DNA of 64,000 bases from Prostheceraeus crozeri (lineage: Eukaryota > Platyhelminthes > Polycladida > Euryleptidae): assembly GCA_907163375.1 (NCBI GenBank), contig CAJQUW010010445.1:62001-126000 (forward strand), given 5' to 3'. A program made the position numbers and the translations under genes. This document shows positions 55,940 through 64,000 of this stretch, in pieces. Each line of letters opens with the position of its first letter. The stretch's first letter is position 1. The notes under the pieces were generated by a model. That model ran no database searches, was not told the origin of the DNA, and was given only the letters and a program-made list of their open reading frames with translations.

Positions 55940-56195
55940 AGAAGACAGACCACGACCGACTCGACCGAGGATCGAAGAAGACGGACCACGACCGACTCAA
56001 CCGAGGGTCGAAGAAGACGGACCACGACCGACTCAACCGAGGATCGAAGAAGACGGACCACGACCGACTCGACCGAGGATCGAAGAAGACGGACCACGAC
56101 CGACTCGACCGAGGATCGAAGAAGACGGACCACGACCGACTCAACCGAGGATCGGAGAAGACGGACCACGACCGACTCAACCGAGGACCGGAGAA
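55940..56195 (+). repeat. 36-bp tandem repeat (~7 copies) in gypsy 3' region
   Basis: The unit ACGGACCACGACCGACTCAA-type, 36 bp long, recurs about seven times with C/A and A/G variants (gac/aac, gatc/ggtc). Because 36 is a multiple of 3, several frames stay open on both strands: DGPRPTQPRIEE in one plus frame, KKTDHDRLNRGS in another, RSSVESVVVRLL on the minus strand. It lies between the pol end and the 3' LTR. Confidence 0.9.
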
Positions 56196-56369
56196 GACGG
56201 GAACCCTGGAGAACTACGAGTAGTGACGAACTTTTTGGCATGCCACGCTGGTCATATGCCCCTTTGACTACTCCCACAACGAACTCGACGGAACCATATA
56301 GTGACTCCGATGTGACTGAGCCTTGTGTGGAGAATGAATGAACATTGTTATGGCAATGTGATTTTTAGT

Positions 56370-56381
56370 GTATGGGGCGGA
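56370..56381 (+). promoter_or_regulatory. Polypurine tract candidate of gypsy
   Basis: The bases directly before the 3' LTR, GTATGGGGCGGA, contain a short purine-rich run (GGGGCGGA) in the expected plus-strand primer position. It is shorter and less pure than many polypurine tracts. Confidence 0.5.
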
Positions 56382-56539
56382 TGTGGTGATTATTGTATCA
56401 GCTGCTCGCGTTTTAATTGTTTTAGTGTGATATCTTTTTAAACTCGTGAAGATTAGTTTCGAGCGCGTTGATCCAAGAACCGCTGTTGATCATAGAATTG
56501 TAGTAAATGATCGCTTGGTAACGTTTACTGGAATATATA
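56382..56539 (+). repeat. 3' LTR, first 158 bp
   Basis: Identical over its whole length to 48413-48570 of the 5' LTR. It stops abruptly after GAATATATA, where an unrelated 1.3-kb sequence begins. The rest of the LTR resumes at 57858. Confidence 0.93.
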
Positions 56540-57853
56540 ATTCGAAATATATATATAAAAAAATAATATAATATTTATACATAAAATATATATAAAAATA
56601 TATATATATATATAAAATATATTTTATACATAAAAAATATATATTCGAACCTCAATATATCATAAAGTGGAAGATTTTGATTTCCCTGTTGTTCTGTTGA
56701 CATTTCCAGACAGTGCAATTAATGTATTTGCCGGCCAGGTTTTACGTTATTGTCGCATCTGCTCGCATCTTGAAGATCTAATTAAACGAATTAATATGAC
56801 ACTTTTTGTGATGAGCAGCAGAGGATATTGTAAGTCTAAAATGAAGGCATGTACTGAGAAAATGCTAACCGGTCATAACAATTTTCTAATCAAGTTTGGA
56901 TATTTCTCGGCCAGGCAGCTGACATCGCAGTGCGCATTTTAAACAATAAAATTAACACTGTGTTTGTTTTCTTAGCATTTTTTTTATTGCTTATACCATT
57001 TCAGTATTTCACACATGTATTTTAGTTTGTTTTGGCTGTATCCGTCTTTTGCGGTTGTTTTGTTTTTGTTTTTACTATTACTATCAGTATTACTTATTAT
57101 TACACATATCATTACTGTATTGATTTTAGAATGCCAGCCGCATATAAGTTTATGCGGGGCCCCGCCCGCCTGGGCTTGAGCGTTCAGGTAGAGGGGCCGA
57201 AACGCGACCAGGCGGGTACCTGCTGACGACTGGCTATTGTTTTATTTGTTTTAACGTTATGTTTTTTTTGTTTTTTTTTATCGCTAACTGCCCTAGTGTG
57301 ATGAATGGACTGTGTCAGTTACTGGTCTCCATGGGGTTGACATGGTGATTACTAAGTGTCTATTTATATATAAGTTCCTAATCAATCGAGCCTGAAACTT
57401 TGACCAAGGAGATCACTTGTTAAGCGGCCTTGTACGATCTCGTACACTTAAGGGTGAAGTCCAGCCCGTATAGCGCTATGTTATGGACCCCCGGGAAGGT
57501 CCGCCAGGCACGCAATCAGATCCGTCAAGTCTTTGTGCTTAAAGACCTTCATGCATTCATGCATTTGTCGAGGATCACAAGTCAAAAGACCATTAGGGGT
57601 AAGGTCCAGCCCCGCTTTAGAAGCACTGATTGAAAAATGGAATAGTGGGAAGGTCCTCCACACCGATCTCGTCAAGTTTGGCTCTAAAATGTAGTCCTAG
57701 GATAGTCAAAAGTTTGACGCGCCTTGAACGTTTAATGTCTGCCGGTGGGAACGCACCACCTGTCCTCTTAAGGGCAAACCTTAAGTCTTATTAACTATAA
57801 GTTTATTAAAATTATGAAACATTTAGACGTCGTTATGGGAATGTCCCAGCTTC
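56540..57853. mobile_element. Retroelement-like insert within the 3' LTR
   Basis: About 1.3 kb absent from the 5' LTR. It starts with a 100-bp (TA)n-like tract (56545-56660). It then has a 91-codon frame (56667-56942) with VFAGQVLRYCRICSHLEDLI and a SRGYCKSKMKA segment, similar to the C-terminal tail of an uncharacterised invertebrate retroelement polymerase. A GC-rich patch follows at 57150-57225, then two imperfect copies of a GGTCCAGCCC...GGAAGGTCC unit about 150 bp apart (57455 and 57605 on). A short AATAT/ATATA duplication is possible at the junctions. Probably a 5'-truncated retroelement; type undetermined. Confidence 0.5.
56667..56942 (+). pseudogene. Retroelement polymerase tail fragment
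   Basis: A 91-residue plus-strand frame, MEDFDFPVVLLTF at its start. The stretch with 'LRYCRICSHLEDLIKR' followed by 'SRGY' is a pattern seen at the end of RT proteins of DIRS/Penelope-like or other uncharacterised elements. Too short for a firm family call. It lies wholly inside the insert that splits the gypsy 3' LTR. Confidence 0.35.
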
Positions 57854-57857
57854 AATA

Positions 57858-57907
57858 TCTGTAAGAAATATAAAACACACTTATTCTTAATTATCACATG
57901 TACCACA
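57858..57907 (+). repeat. 3' LTR, last 50 bp
   Basis: Matches 48571-48620 of the 5' LTR with three transitions (TCTGTAAGAA versus TCTATAAGGA; TGTACC versus TGCACC), ends in CCACA, and is followed by the TCTT duplication. Confidence 0.9.
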
Positions 57908-58110
57908 TCTTCTTCGAGGCGATTCTGGCGCTCACCCTCCAAACCACCGTGTCCCCCCCCCAAATGGCCTCGAACCAGAAGTACGCCACAATCGCAAGTG
58001 TCGACGTTGAGCGAACGTTCCCAATTTACAGAAATGTCCTATCGGAACGGAAGACATTAAAACAAATCATGGTGACTCAATCCTGTTCCACGTTGTCAAA
58101 AGCATGAATA
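57908..58110 (+). pseudogene. hAT/CGGBP1-like transposase, 3' part
   Basis: Immediately after the gypsy 3' LTR the frame reads EAILALTLQTTVSPPQ, then SVDVERTFPIYRNVLSERK, the C-terminal hAT dimerisation motif (S.DVERsFs.Y.niL...R), ending at a stop near 58107. It belongs to the same gene as 47311-48412; TCTT is present on both sides of the retroelement. A run of 10 C at about 57950-57959 is an oddity. Confidence 0.72.
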
Positions 58111-58754
58111 GGTGATCAAAATGTGTAAAATGTACAATTGTACATTTATGTTGAAATCAGTTGCAGTGAATAGCTGCAAAAACGCAGAATTTTTCATGTT
58201 TGCAATTTTTGCTACGTGGATCGCATGGGAATCTTTATGTCTTATTCTTACCACACGCTTATTGCATGCTATGGTTATAAAAAGTTTACAGGCCACACTG
58301 CAATGTTAATTCCATCATACAAGAAAACATTAATAAATATATATTTTGGTCTTTTCACCATTCGAGGTTTTTTGCAAATATTCATCCGATTCCTGGTGAC
58401 AAGATAACACCATGACTTTCATCGCTAATTACCTCATTTAATTAGGCAAAACCACTATTTCTTCAAGAGTCCCGGCTCATCAGTGAGTCATAATAATATT
58501 ACGACAATGTTGATAAGAGTACTGAAAGATACTTGGAAAGTAATCAACGACACAAAATCAGAAACATGACTTTAGCTAAACCTTCTAGCAAATTATCCAA
58601 CCTGTCATAGAATTCTATCTAGTGTCAAAGAACTTTCAAATCTTGATGCAGCGATCGGCTGGTGCAATTGACTGATTAGCGTTCTGAAGCAATGACAAAA
58701 CAAAACACATTACACGAATTTGCAAGAATTTAAGCTAGTAGGAAAAACAATTAT
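58111..58754. other. Spacer between split hAT gene and Penelope fragment
   Basis: No coding motif or repeat ends recognised. It should contain the 3' terminus of the hAT/CGGBP1-like element, which I could not locate. Confidence 0.4.
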
Positions 58755-59134
58755 TTATTTAAAAACCTTTAGGAGGTATGACATACCGTTGTAATCTGCA
58801 GTGTGATTGATCTTAGGTTGATACTCTTTTATCATTAAAGCTTCTACAACATTTATATGATAATTACTGTTACCTTTATACCTTATGCGAAATTGATTAC
58901 TTATATCATACGTACAATGATTACATGTATTGATATGTTTGTAAACTGCTGTATCTGTACTTCTATGCTCTTCGATCCTTTGTTGGAGTCTTCGTTTGGT
59001 TTTGCCAATATATTGGCTGCTTGGATCACCCAAGCATGTGAATTCATAAACCACACAAGACTTCAGCAAAGGTCCCGATTTGCATTTCAAAGAGAAATAT
59101 GATTTTACTTTCGTAGTGTTGAATACAATCTTAA
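58755..59134 (-). pseudogene. Penelope-like element GIY-YIG nuclease fragment
   Basis: The minus-strand frame from about 59130 to 58755 begins in-frame before its first ATG (VFNTTKVKSYFSLK), then has the GIY-YIG nuclease region: CVVYEFTC, SQYIGKTKRRLQQRIEEHRS, VYKHINTC and a terminal EALMIKEYQPKIN. This is the C-terminal nuclease of Penelope-like retroelements, used to nick target DNA. The YIG motif (QYIGKT) and EH are retained and the frame is open. It is cut upstream at 59134 by the Harbinger element; the RT part must lie beyond that element's right end or be lost. Confidence 0.8.
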
Positions 59135-59228
59135 GGGGGTGTCACACGGGCAAACTTATCGTCCGATAAGTTTGCTCAAATAAGTTTGATGAAAATATAC
59201 CCTGTCACACGAGCAAACTTGTTGGCAA
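59135..59228 (+). repeat. Harbinger left terminal region with palindrome
   Basis: Contains a perfect palindrome CAAACTTATCG-TC-CGATAAGTTTG (59151-59174) and two direct copies of TGTCACACG[AG]GCAAACTT (59140 on; 59203 on). Such repeated terminal motifs are likely binding sites for the element's transposase or MADF partner. Confidence 0.75.
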
Positions 59229-59363
59229 ATTTCATCGATTATGTAACTCTAAAAATAGCATTTTCTTGCTTTGTGAAATACAGTGGGAAAGTCAGAGCAA
59301 ATGCTGTTGATCAGACGAACTGTGACTCCACTTTGAAGTTAGAGTGTGTTAGATAGTGTAATC

Positions 59364-59791
59364 ATGTCTTCGTTCCGAAAGAAACAATTGTGGGCCTCAA
59401 TAGCCATTGTTGCTGCTGCGAAGAAGAACCAGAAAAGGAAGTGGAGTCGGAAATGGTTGATGAAACGTGAGACAATCGCATTTTACTCTTCTGAGAGAGC
59501 TAGCTGCACATGGAGGATAATGCCGATTTTTTTTTAACTATCTCAGAATGGATAAACCTACTTTTGAGGAGTTACTAAATTTAATTCGGACGAAATTGGT
59601 ACGGGAAGATGCAAATATGCGTCCCTCCATTACGCCTGAGGAGAAGTTGAGCGCTACAGAGATTTTTAGCCACTGGAAGGTCTTATACGGACATGCAGTA
59701 TTCGACTAGAATTTCTAGAACTGCATTATCGAAAATCATTCCCGAAACATGTGAGGCGATTTACGAATCATTGAGGATGGATTATTTGAAG
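59364..59791 (+). pseudogene. Harbinger transposase exon 1 (frameshifted)
   Basis: The ATG at 59364 opens MSSFRKKQLWASIAIV with a basic stretch, but a T-run at 59526-59534 shifts the frame. The next frame reads NYLRMDKPTFEELLNLIRTK and RPSITPEEKLSA, the HARBI1-like N-terminal region. A second one-base change near 59660 leads into ALSKIIPETCEAIYESL. The exon ends DYLK with a GTAAGC donor at 59792. At least two frameshifts make it inactive. Confidence 0.75.
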
Positions 59792-59869
59792 GTAAGCTGA
59801 CTGACATTGTTTATTGTAAGATTTTAAGTATAATTAAATAATTTGAAAAATAAACTTTTATGCGATATT

Positions 59870-60170
59870 TTTAAAAGAAATAAAAACGAATATGTTGATA
59901 CTCTGAACGTTTCGCTCATGTTCTTAAGAGCATTATCAACAGACATATGTGTATAATTAACTCATAAAACAAATCCTGATAATATTATAATATAAAATGT
60001 AAAATTCATTGGTGAGTGCGTACTAATACTTTGAATTTTATATTTTATATTATAATATTACCAGGATTTGTTCTATGAGTTAATTATACACATTTGTCTG
60101 TTGATAATGCTCTTAGGAATATGAGCGAAACGTACAGCATATCAATATATTCGTTTTTATTTATTTTAAA
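59870..60170. repeat. 300-bp palindrome in the Harbinger intron
   Basis: Two arms of about 138 bp (59870-60007 and 60033-60170) are inverted copies with scattered mismatches around a 25-bp spacer. Each arm includes TTGATAATGCTCTTA and, a few bases on, ATGAGCGAAACGT, then a TATCAA.ATATTCGTTTTTAT end. The terminal motif resembles the 3' ends of Penelope-like elements, so this may be a head-to-head pair of such termini or a foldback MITE. Confidence 0.8.
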
Positions 60171-60331
60171 AATTAAATAATTCAATAAGATATTTAAATA
60201 ATTAAGGATAAGAAAAACGCAAAGTCGTGAATTATCTCCTTTTATAAAAACTTCATTCATTCCTTCATCATACATGTTTTTACAATTACATGTACTTGTA
60301 TATCATACTGTTGAATGACAATTACAACAAA

Positions 60332-62710
60332 TCATTCATTGTGTTCTTCCAACATGGCCATGTAGATTTTCTTGGAAATGAATGAGTTGTCATCCAACTC
60401 GCCACTGCCACCTTTAAATAAAATATCCGTAATAAGTTTCTTTGCGAAAAATTTTTGCTTCTTGTCTGTCATTTCTTTCATACCTGCCGCAACGTACTGT
60501 CCAAAGGCACTATCAGCATCATCTTCCTGTTTCAGATGTTTCTCTGCTAAAGTTAAAAGTTCGTTCAGAGGAGTTCGCTTCCTCATTTTTCTCCTAGAAA
60601 TTAGTGGTGTATTGGAATATTTAGCAGATATATTGGAAGATGTCGTAGGTGATTCTGAGGATGCAATACTTGTTGTCGAAGATGCGGTGGGTGTTGTCGG
60701 AGTTGCGTACGAGATATTTTCATCGTTCTCTTCCAGTTGCACCTCTTTTATCTGAAAAAAAAATCATCGGTCACCTTTGTATGCTGAATCAGTTATCATG
60801 CGTTTGTCATACTGCGTAATCCACTTACAGTTTCAAAACGTGAATGAACAAAAGAGCGTTTTTACAATATCATCCATTCTGAATTTGGACTTTTTGAAAA
60901 CTGATTTCCATGGATGTATGATCAGAAAAAAATCAATACTTATTCCAACGGGGTTTGGGTTACAATCTTCTAGGAAAAAAGATAGCAATTGACCTCGTCC
61001 TCAAGTGAGAAAGAACTAATTGTCTTAGTAAGTAAACAAATAAGGCGTTTATTTGGAAAGAAAGTAATAATCTTTTTAAGATAAATAAGACTAATGAAGT
61101 AAGACTCATTAATACGACTAAATCTCATATAAATTTTGATTTATGAATATACATGTATATGCTTCACTTCGCTAATAATGTATAATGCATACGTACAATG
61201 GGCAAGCAGTATAATGTATTATGTAAAATGTTGTGCAGAGCATATATTTTAACACTTTAGTTGAAGCTTCATTACCATGAATTCCGTTGTAGACTCCTGC
61301 TACCTCTGAAGAATGGTTATCAATTTCCCGTGAATTCTTTGACAGATGGAATTTTCCACATTGTTTAGGAGCTCTTGATGGCAAACATGTGGTCATTTTG
61401 CCTCCAAAGGAATCCGGCTCTTACTACTACAAGTACAAAGGGACGAAGAGCATCGTCTTGCTAGGTTTGGTTAATGCTACATATGAATTCATTTATGTGG
61501 ATATCGGAACAAACGGAAGAGTATCTGATGGAGGTGTATTTGCGAAAACTGATTTCTGCAGACTTCTTGAAAAGGGTGATTTGAACCTGCCTACGCCGTC
61601 AACCCTGGCCCCAGAGATGGAGGCATCATTCCCATATGTATTCGTCGCTGATGATGCTTTCAGTTTGACTGAGAATATAATGAAGCCCTACAATTTAAAT
61701 GACATTCCTAAAAACCGACGTATCTTTAATTATTGCCTCTCAAGAGCCAGACGAGTTGTTGAAAATGCTTTTGGCATACTTGTGTCTCGATTTCAAATTT
61801 TCAGAGCTCCTATTATTTTGGATCCACAGAAAGTTGAAAATTGTTCTCGCATGCTGTACTTTGCACAATTTTTTGCGACGAAAGAACATAGCATATATAA
61901 TTTCGACATCAACTGATTGTGAGAACACTGACACGTGCGAAATTACTCGAGGCTCTTTTCATGATAGCCTGAGAGGAGGCATACGTGAATGGCATTCATC
62001 ATATAGTCGAAATCCTTCTACTGTCGCAAAAGATGTACGAGAACATTTCTGCACATATTTCAATGGTCATGGAAGAGTTTCCTGGCAAGATCAAGCGATC
62101 CAATGAATTTTGAATAGATCATCGTTTCTGGAGTAATAATTCGCTTTTCCTTTGGTTTGTTTACAAACCGATTTTCTAGGTTATGGTAACGGTGTTCCGA
62201 GTTTCCTATATGCAATATGTAAATTTACTTAGTTATTAAGTGCATGATTTAGTGTTTAATTTCTATATCCAAGTACAATGTATTCAGTACATAATATATA
62301 CATGTATTTTGCAGCATTCAGTATCTACTTACCCTCCTATCGTCTTGAAGGCTTGAGATGCTTTTTCTTGAAGTTTCTGAGTCACACAGAAAGATCAGTT
62401 TGTCGTAATACCATAACGATGGCACGCACACAGAATCCGCTGAAGATCCGGATTTTTGGGAGGCTATCACCTTGTTATGCTCTTGTCGGAACGTTGTCCG
62501 CAAACTGTCTATTTTCTTTTTCACTGTTTCGGAATCAAGTCCGTGATAAGTTTTCTGGTGAAAGTCGATTAATGCTTTGATTATTCCATCCAACGCATAA
62601 CTCCGTGCAAGTCTATTGGAGTACTGTTTGGATTTTACCTTCCAAAGACACGGTTTTCGCTTATACTCTTCCATTAGAATACTCAAAGCTTCCGTTGACC
62701 ACACGTACAT
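60332..62710 (-). CDS. MADF/BESS-like protein of the Harbinger element (2 exons)
   Basis: Exon 1 (62710-62333, 126 codons) starts MYVWSTEALSILMEEYKRKP and has the MADF (Myb/SANT-like) fold: W...L...Y...PcLW, a central YALDGIIKALIDF helix, then FRQEHNKVIASQKSG and PSLWYYDKLIFL. A GTAAGT donor (62332-62327) joins in phase 0 to an acceptor at 60752-60754. Exon 2 (60751-60332) adds a Thr/Ser-rich linker, a basic SRRKMRKR and a BESS-like terminal helix pair (FGQYVAAGMKEMTDKKQKFF, then LITDILFKG). Total 265 residues with no break. In PIF/Harbinger elements such a protein carries the transposase to the nucleus and to the element ends. Could also be an unrelated host MADF gene, but its position argues otherwise. 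Confidence 0.78.
61293..62106 (+). pseudogene. Harbinger transposase exon 2 (DDE domain)
   Basis: Begins after a TTGTAG acceptor; reads TPATSEEWLSISREFF and then HCLGALDGKHVVI (first catalytic Asp), GLVNATYEFIYVDIGTNGRV, VFVADDAFSLTENIM (second Asp) and NYCLSRARRVVENAFGIL (catalytic Glu). This is the DDE_4 domain of PIF/Harbinger nucleases. The main frame ends at 61916. A shifted frame from about 61850 continues the family C-terminus to 62106 (LHNFLRRK, then GRVSWQDQAIQ), so a frameshift lies near 61865. The catalytic triad is intact but the protein is broken. Confidence 0.85.
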
Positions 62711-62760
62711 CGCAGAAGAGTTACCAGAGATAGGATGCTATTGATAAGAGAAGGAAAATG

Positions 62761-63151
62761 GCTTCAGACCGTATCAGGGTGTGAGTCTTAATGCCCTCTA
62801 TCTATCTCTTCCTCGTCTGTGATTCAGTACAGATTTATCATGGAGGAATAGAGGTACTGGAGTGGACACAGAAATAATGCACGTACAAGTGGAGTCCTAA
62901 ATTATTTTATCGAAATTTTGTAGTTGGTATTCTAGGACACATTTTTAAATTAATTGTCATGCCTGCATCTTTTATATACCCTACATACATACCCTTCCAC
63001 ATATGCTTACATGTCCCAGTAATACATAGTAAATAATAATCTGTCTTATCCAGCCTAATTGCATACTTAACTGTTTACATCATTATATACTCGTATTTTT
63101 TAGTTATTTTTGTTCTCAATTTTCATATCGAATACGGTAACAATATAGGAC
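62761..63151. other. Spacer between Harbinger genes and P-element remnant
   Basis: AT-rich, no coding signal. It was searched for the complement of the Harbinger left end (TTTGCCCGTGTGACACCCCC) without success. Confidence 0.45.
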
Positions 63152-64000
63152 TTAATAACTATCAATTAGTTTTTCAATGCTGGTATGTTTGGATAGTCTA
63201 TTCATATAAAAGACTGCCTTTTCATATAATTCTCCATCAAGTGTAGGATACCGGAAAACTTGACGAACATGGAAATTGTTGAAGACGTTCTTGAGATTGT
63301 GCGTCGAGTCAAAAAGTAAAAAAAGTTTCTCGTTGGAGTTTATCGGATGTTCAGCTATTGATGGAATTTCAGCGTTTTCTGACGATCGTATAAGAGAGTA
63401 GAGCGTTCGATTGATTGAGTGGTTATCAACAGAGACTACTTGTATGAATAGGAAGTCTTTCAGCAAATCCATCACTTCGAAATGTGATTTTAATTCTATT
63501 CCTGTCAAGTTCCTCACTGGAATTAGTGAGACTATTTCAGAAAAAGATGATCTCAGTGACTTGACCATGAATGCCAATACAGTCTTGGCTTTTTCTCCGG
63601 ATTTTGTTTGGCCAACCATTTGACCCGTTGCATTCAGCTCTATTTTTTCCGCCGTATAAACCCCATCGATCAGAAGAATGCAGTTTTCTCTTCATCAGAC
63701 AGATGTTGACATCTAACACTCGAATATTGTCGGTTTGCGTCAGAGGGAATAGCCGATGATAATCGATTCAGGGTCTTCATAGAAGGAAGACAAAGAACTT
63801 CACACAACTGTTTGTATCAAGAAGAACTAGCCGATCGCCAAAAGTAGGCATGCGCATATAACTGTGATGAATATCGACGCCGATTTGGAGAAATTGACCT
63901 CAATTTCAACTGTTCCGAAATGAAATCTAGAAAATCATCGTCTATCTTCTCGTCGTGTTTTGATACAATCAAACAATTTTTGATGCACTCCTGTGTCAAG
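63152..64000 (-). pseudogene. P-element (THAP9-like) transposase remnant, runs off the edge
   Basis: Read right to left: frame 63999-63817 gives LRSISPNRRRYSSQLYAHAY, the 'LSpn.RRY' block after the THAP/coiled-coil part. After a TGA the same frame gives SLPSMKTLNRLSS-like residues and LSDEEKTAFF. A shift then leads to DGVYTAEKIELNATG, and frame 63619-63152 gives GEKAKTVLAFMVKSLRSSFS, NHSINRTLYSLI and LFLLFDSTHNLKNVFNNFHV. These are the RNase-H-like catalytic region of P-element/THAP9 transposases (DG.Y, FD..H..K..RN). At least one stop and two shifts are present. The N-terminal THAP finger would lie beyond 64 kb. Confidence 0.78.

Larger units (their letters stand above)
48413..57907 (+). mobile_element. 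Ty3/gypsy LTR retrotransposon with two later insertions
   Basis: Boundaries are set by LTRs starting TGTGGTG and ending CACCACA (3' copy TACCACA), with a 4-bp target duplication TCTT (48409-48412; 57908-57911). Order gag, protease, RT, RNase H, integrase identifies Ty3/gypsy (Metaviridae-type). The span is 9.5 kb, but about 2.17 kb (50654-52825) and about 1.3 kb (56540-57853) are later insertions, leaving a native length near 6 kb. Coding regions hold several frameshifts and stops, so it cannot move on its own. It inserted into a hAT transposase gene in the same orientation. Confidence 0.93.
59135..62760 (+). mobile_element. PIF/Harbinger transposon (right end not found)
   Basis: The left terminus GGGGGTGTCACACGGGCAAA at 59135 follows TTAA within the Penelope frame; TTA or TAA is the usual Harbinger target. 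Inside are the two genes expected of a PIF/Harbinger element: a two-exon transposase (plus) and a MADF/BESS-type DNA-binding protein (minus), divergent or convergent by exon. The matching right inverted repeat is not in the window. It may lie past 64 kb if the P-element sequence sits within Harbinger, or may be deleted. 62760 is therefore a lower estimate of the end. Confidence 0.8.

Noticed and set aside
55940..56195. CRISPR-like regular repeat array
   Set aside because: Units are head-to-tail without spacers, in a eukaryotic retrotransposon; it is a minisatellite.
55843..56277. 144-codon minus-strand open frame with RSSVESVVVRLL repeats
   Set aside because: It is the antisense reading of the 36-bp tandem repeat; frames stay open because 36 is divisible by 3.
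60372..60755. 127-codon plus-strand frame overlapping the MADF/BESS exon
   Set aside because: Shadow of the minus-strand exon, which has splice sites, domain content and a matching first exon.

Overview
The window is metazoan nuclear DNA: AT-rich, with GT-AG introns from 58 bp to more than 11 kb, one multi-exon host gene, and a dense load of eukaryotic transposons. The transposon mix (mariner, several hAT lineages, PIF/Harbinger, a P element, a CMC-like element, Ty3/gypsy, Penelope-like and several non-LTR retrotransposons) and the large repeat-filled introns suggest an invertebrate animal. I cannot name the species or phylum from sequence alone. No bacterial genes, operons, CRISPR arrays, rRNA or convincing free-standing tRNA genes were seen.

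Host gene (11.2-41.4 kb, minus strand): twelve coding exons join in perfect phase into a 548-residue p55-type MAGUK scaffold (L27-L27-PDZ-SH3-guanylate kinase). It is closest by eye to the MPP3/MPP7 group. Its introns carry most of the elements in this part: a Penelope inverted pair, non-LTR tails, two hAT MITEs with target duplications, an intact mariner inside an older element, and a TA-flanked 1.35-kb element. Two features stand out: a canonical-looking Walker A motif in the normally inactive guanylate-kinase domain, and a very short HOOK linker.

Left flank (1-11 kb): a decayed 3.4-kb hAT element (4756-8144) with matching ends and a near-perfect 8-bp duplication, then a decayed non-LTR reverse transcriptase.

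Right flank (42-64 kb): almost entirely mobile DNA, much of it nested. A DUF659/CGGBP1-like hAT gene (47.3-58.1 kb) is split by a Ty3/gypsy element (48413-57907, TCTT duplication). The gypsy element was itself hit by a 2.17-kb element with long inverted repeats and an ACGG duplication, and by a 1.3-kb insert inside its 3' LTR. Next comes a Penelope-like GIY-YIG fragment. It is cut exactly at a TTAA by a PIF/Harbinger element that carries a decayed transposase, an apparently intact MADF/BESS-like companion gene on the opposite strand, and a 300-bp palindrome in its intron. A decayed P-element (THAP9-like) transposase runs off the right edge.

No wholly new system was established. The best leads are the datable nested stack, the mariner with ~140-bp inverted repeats and an open 351-codon transposase, the P-loop in the MAGUK guanylate-kinase domain, and the paired head-to-head Penelope-type termini.
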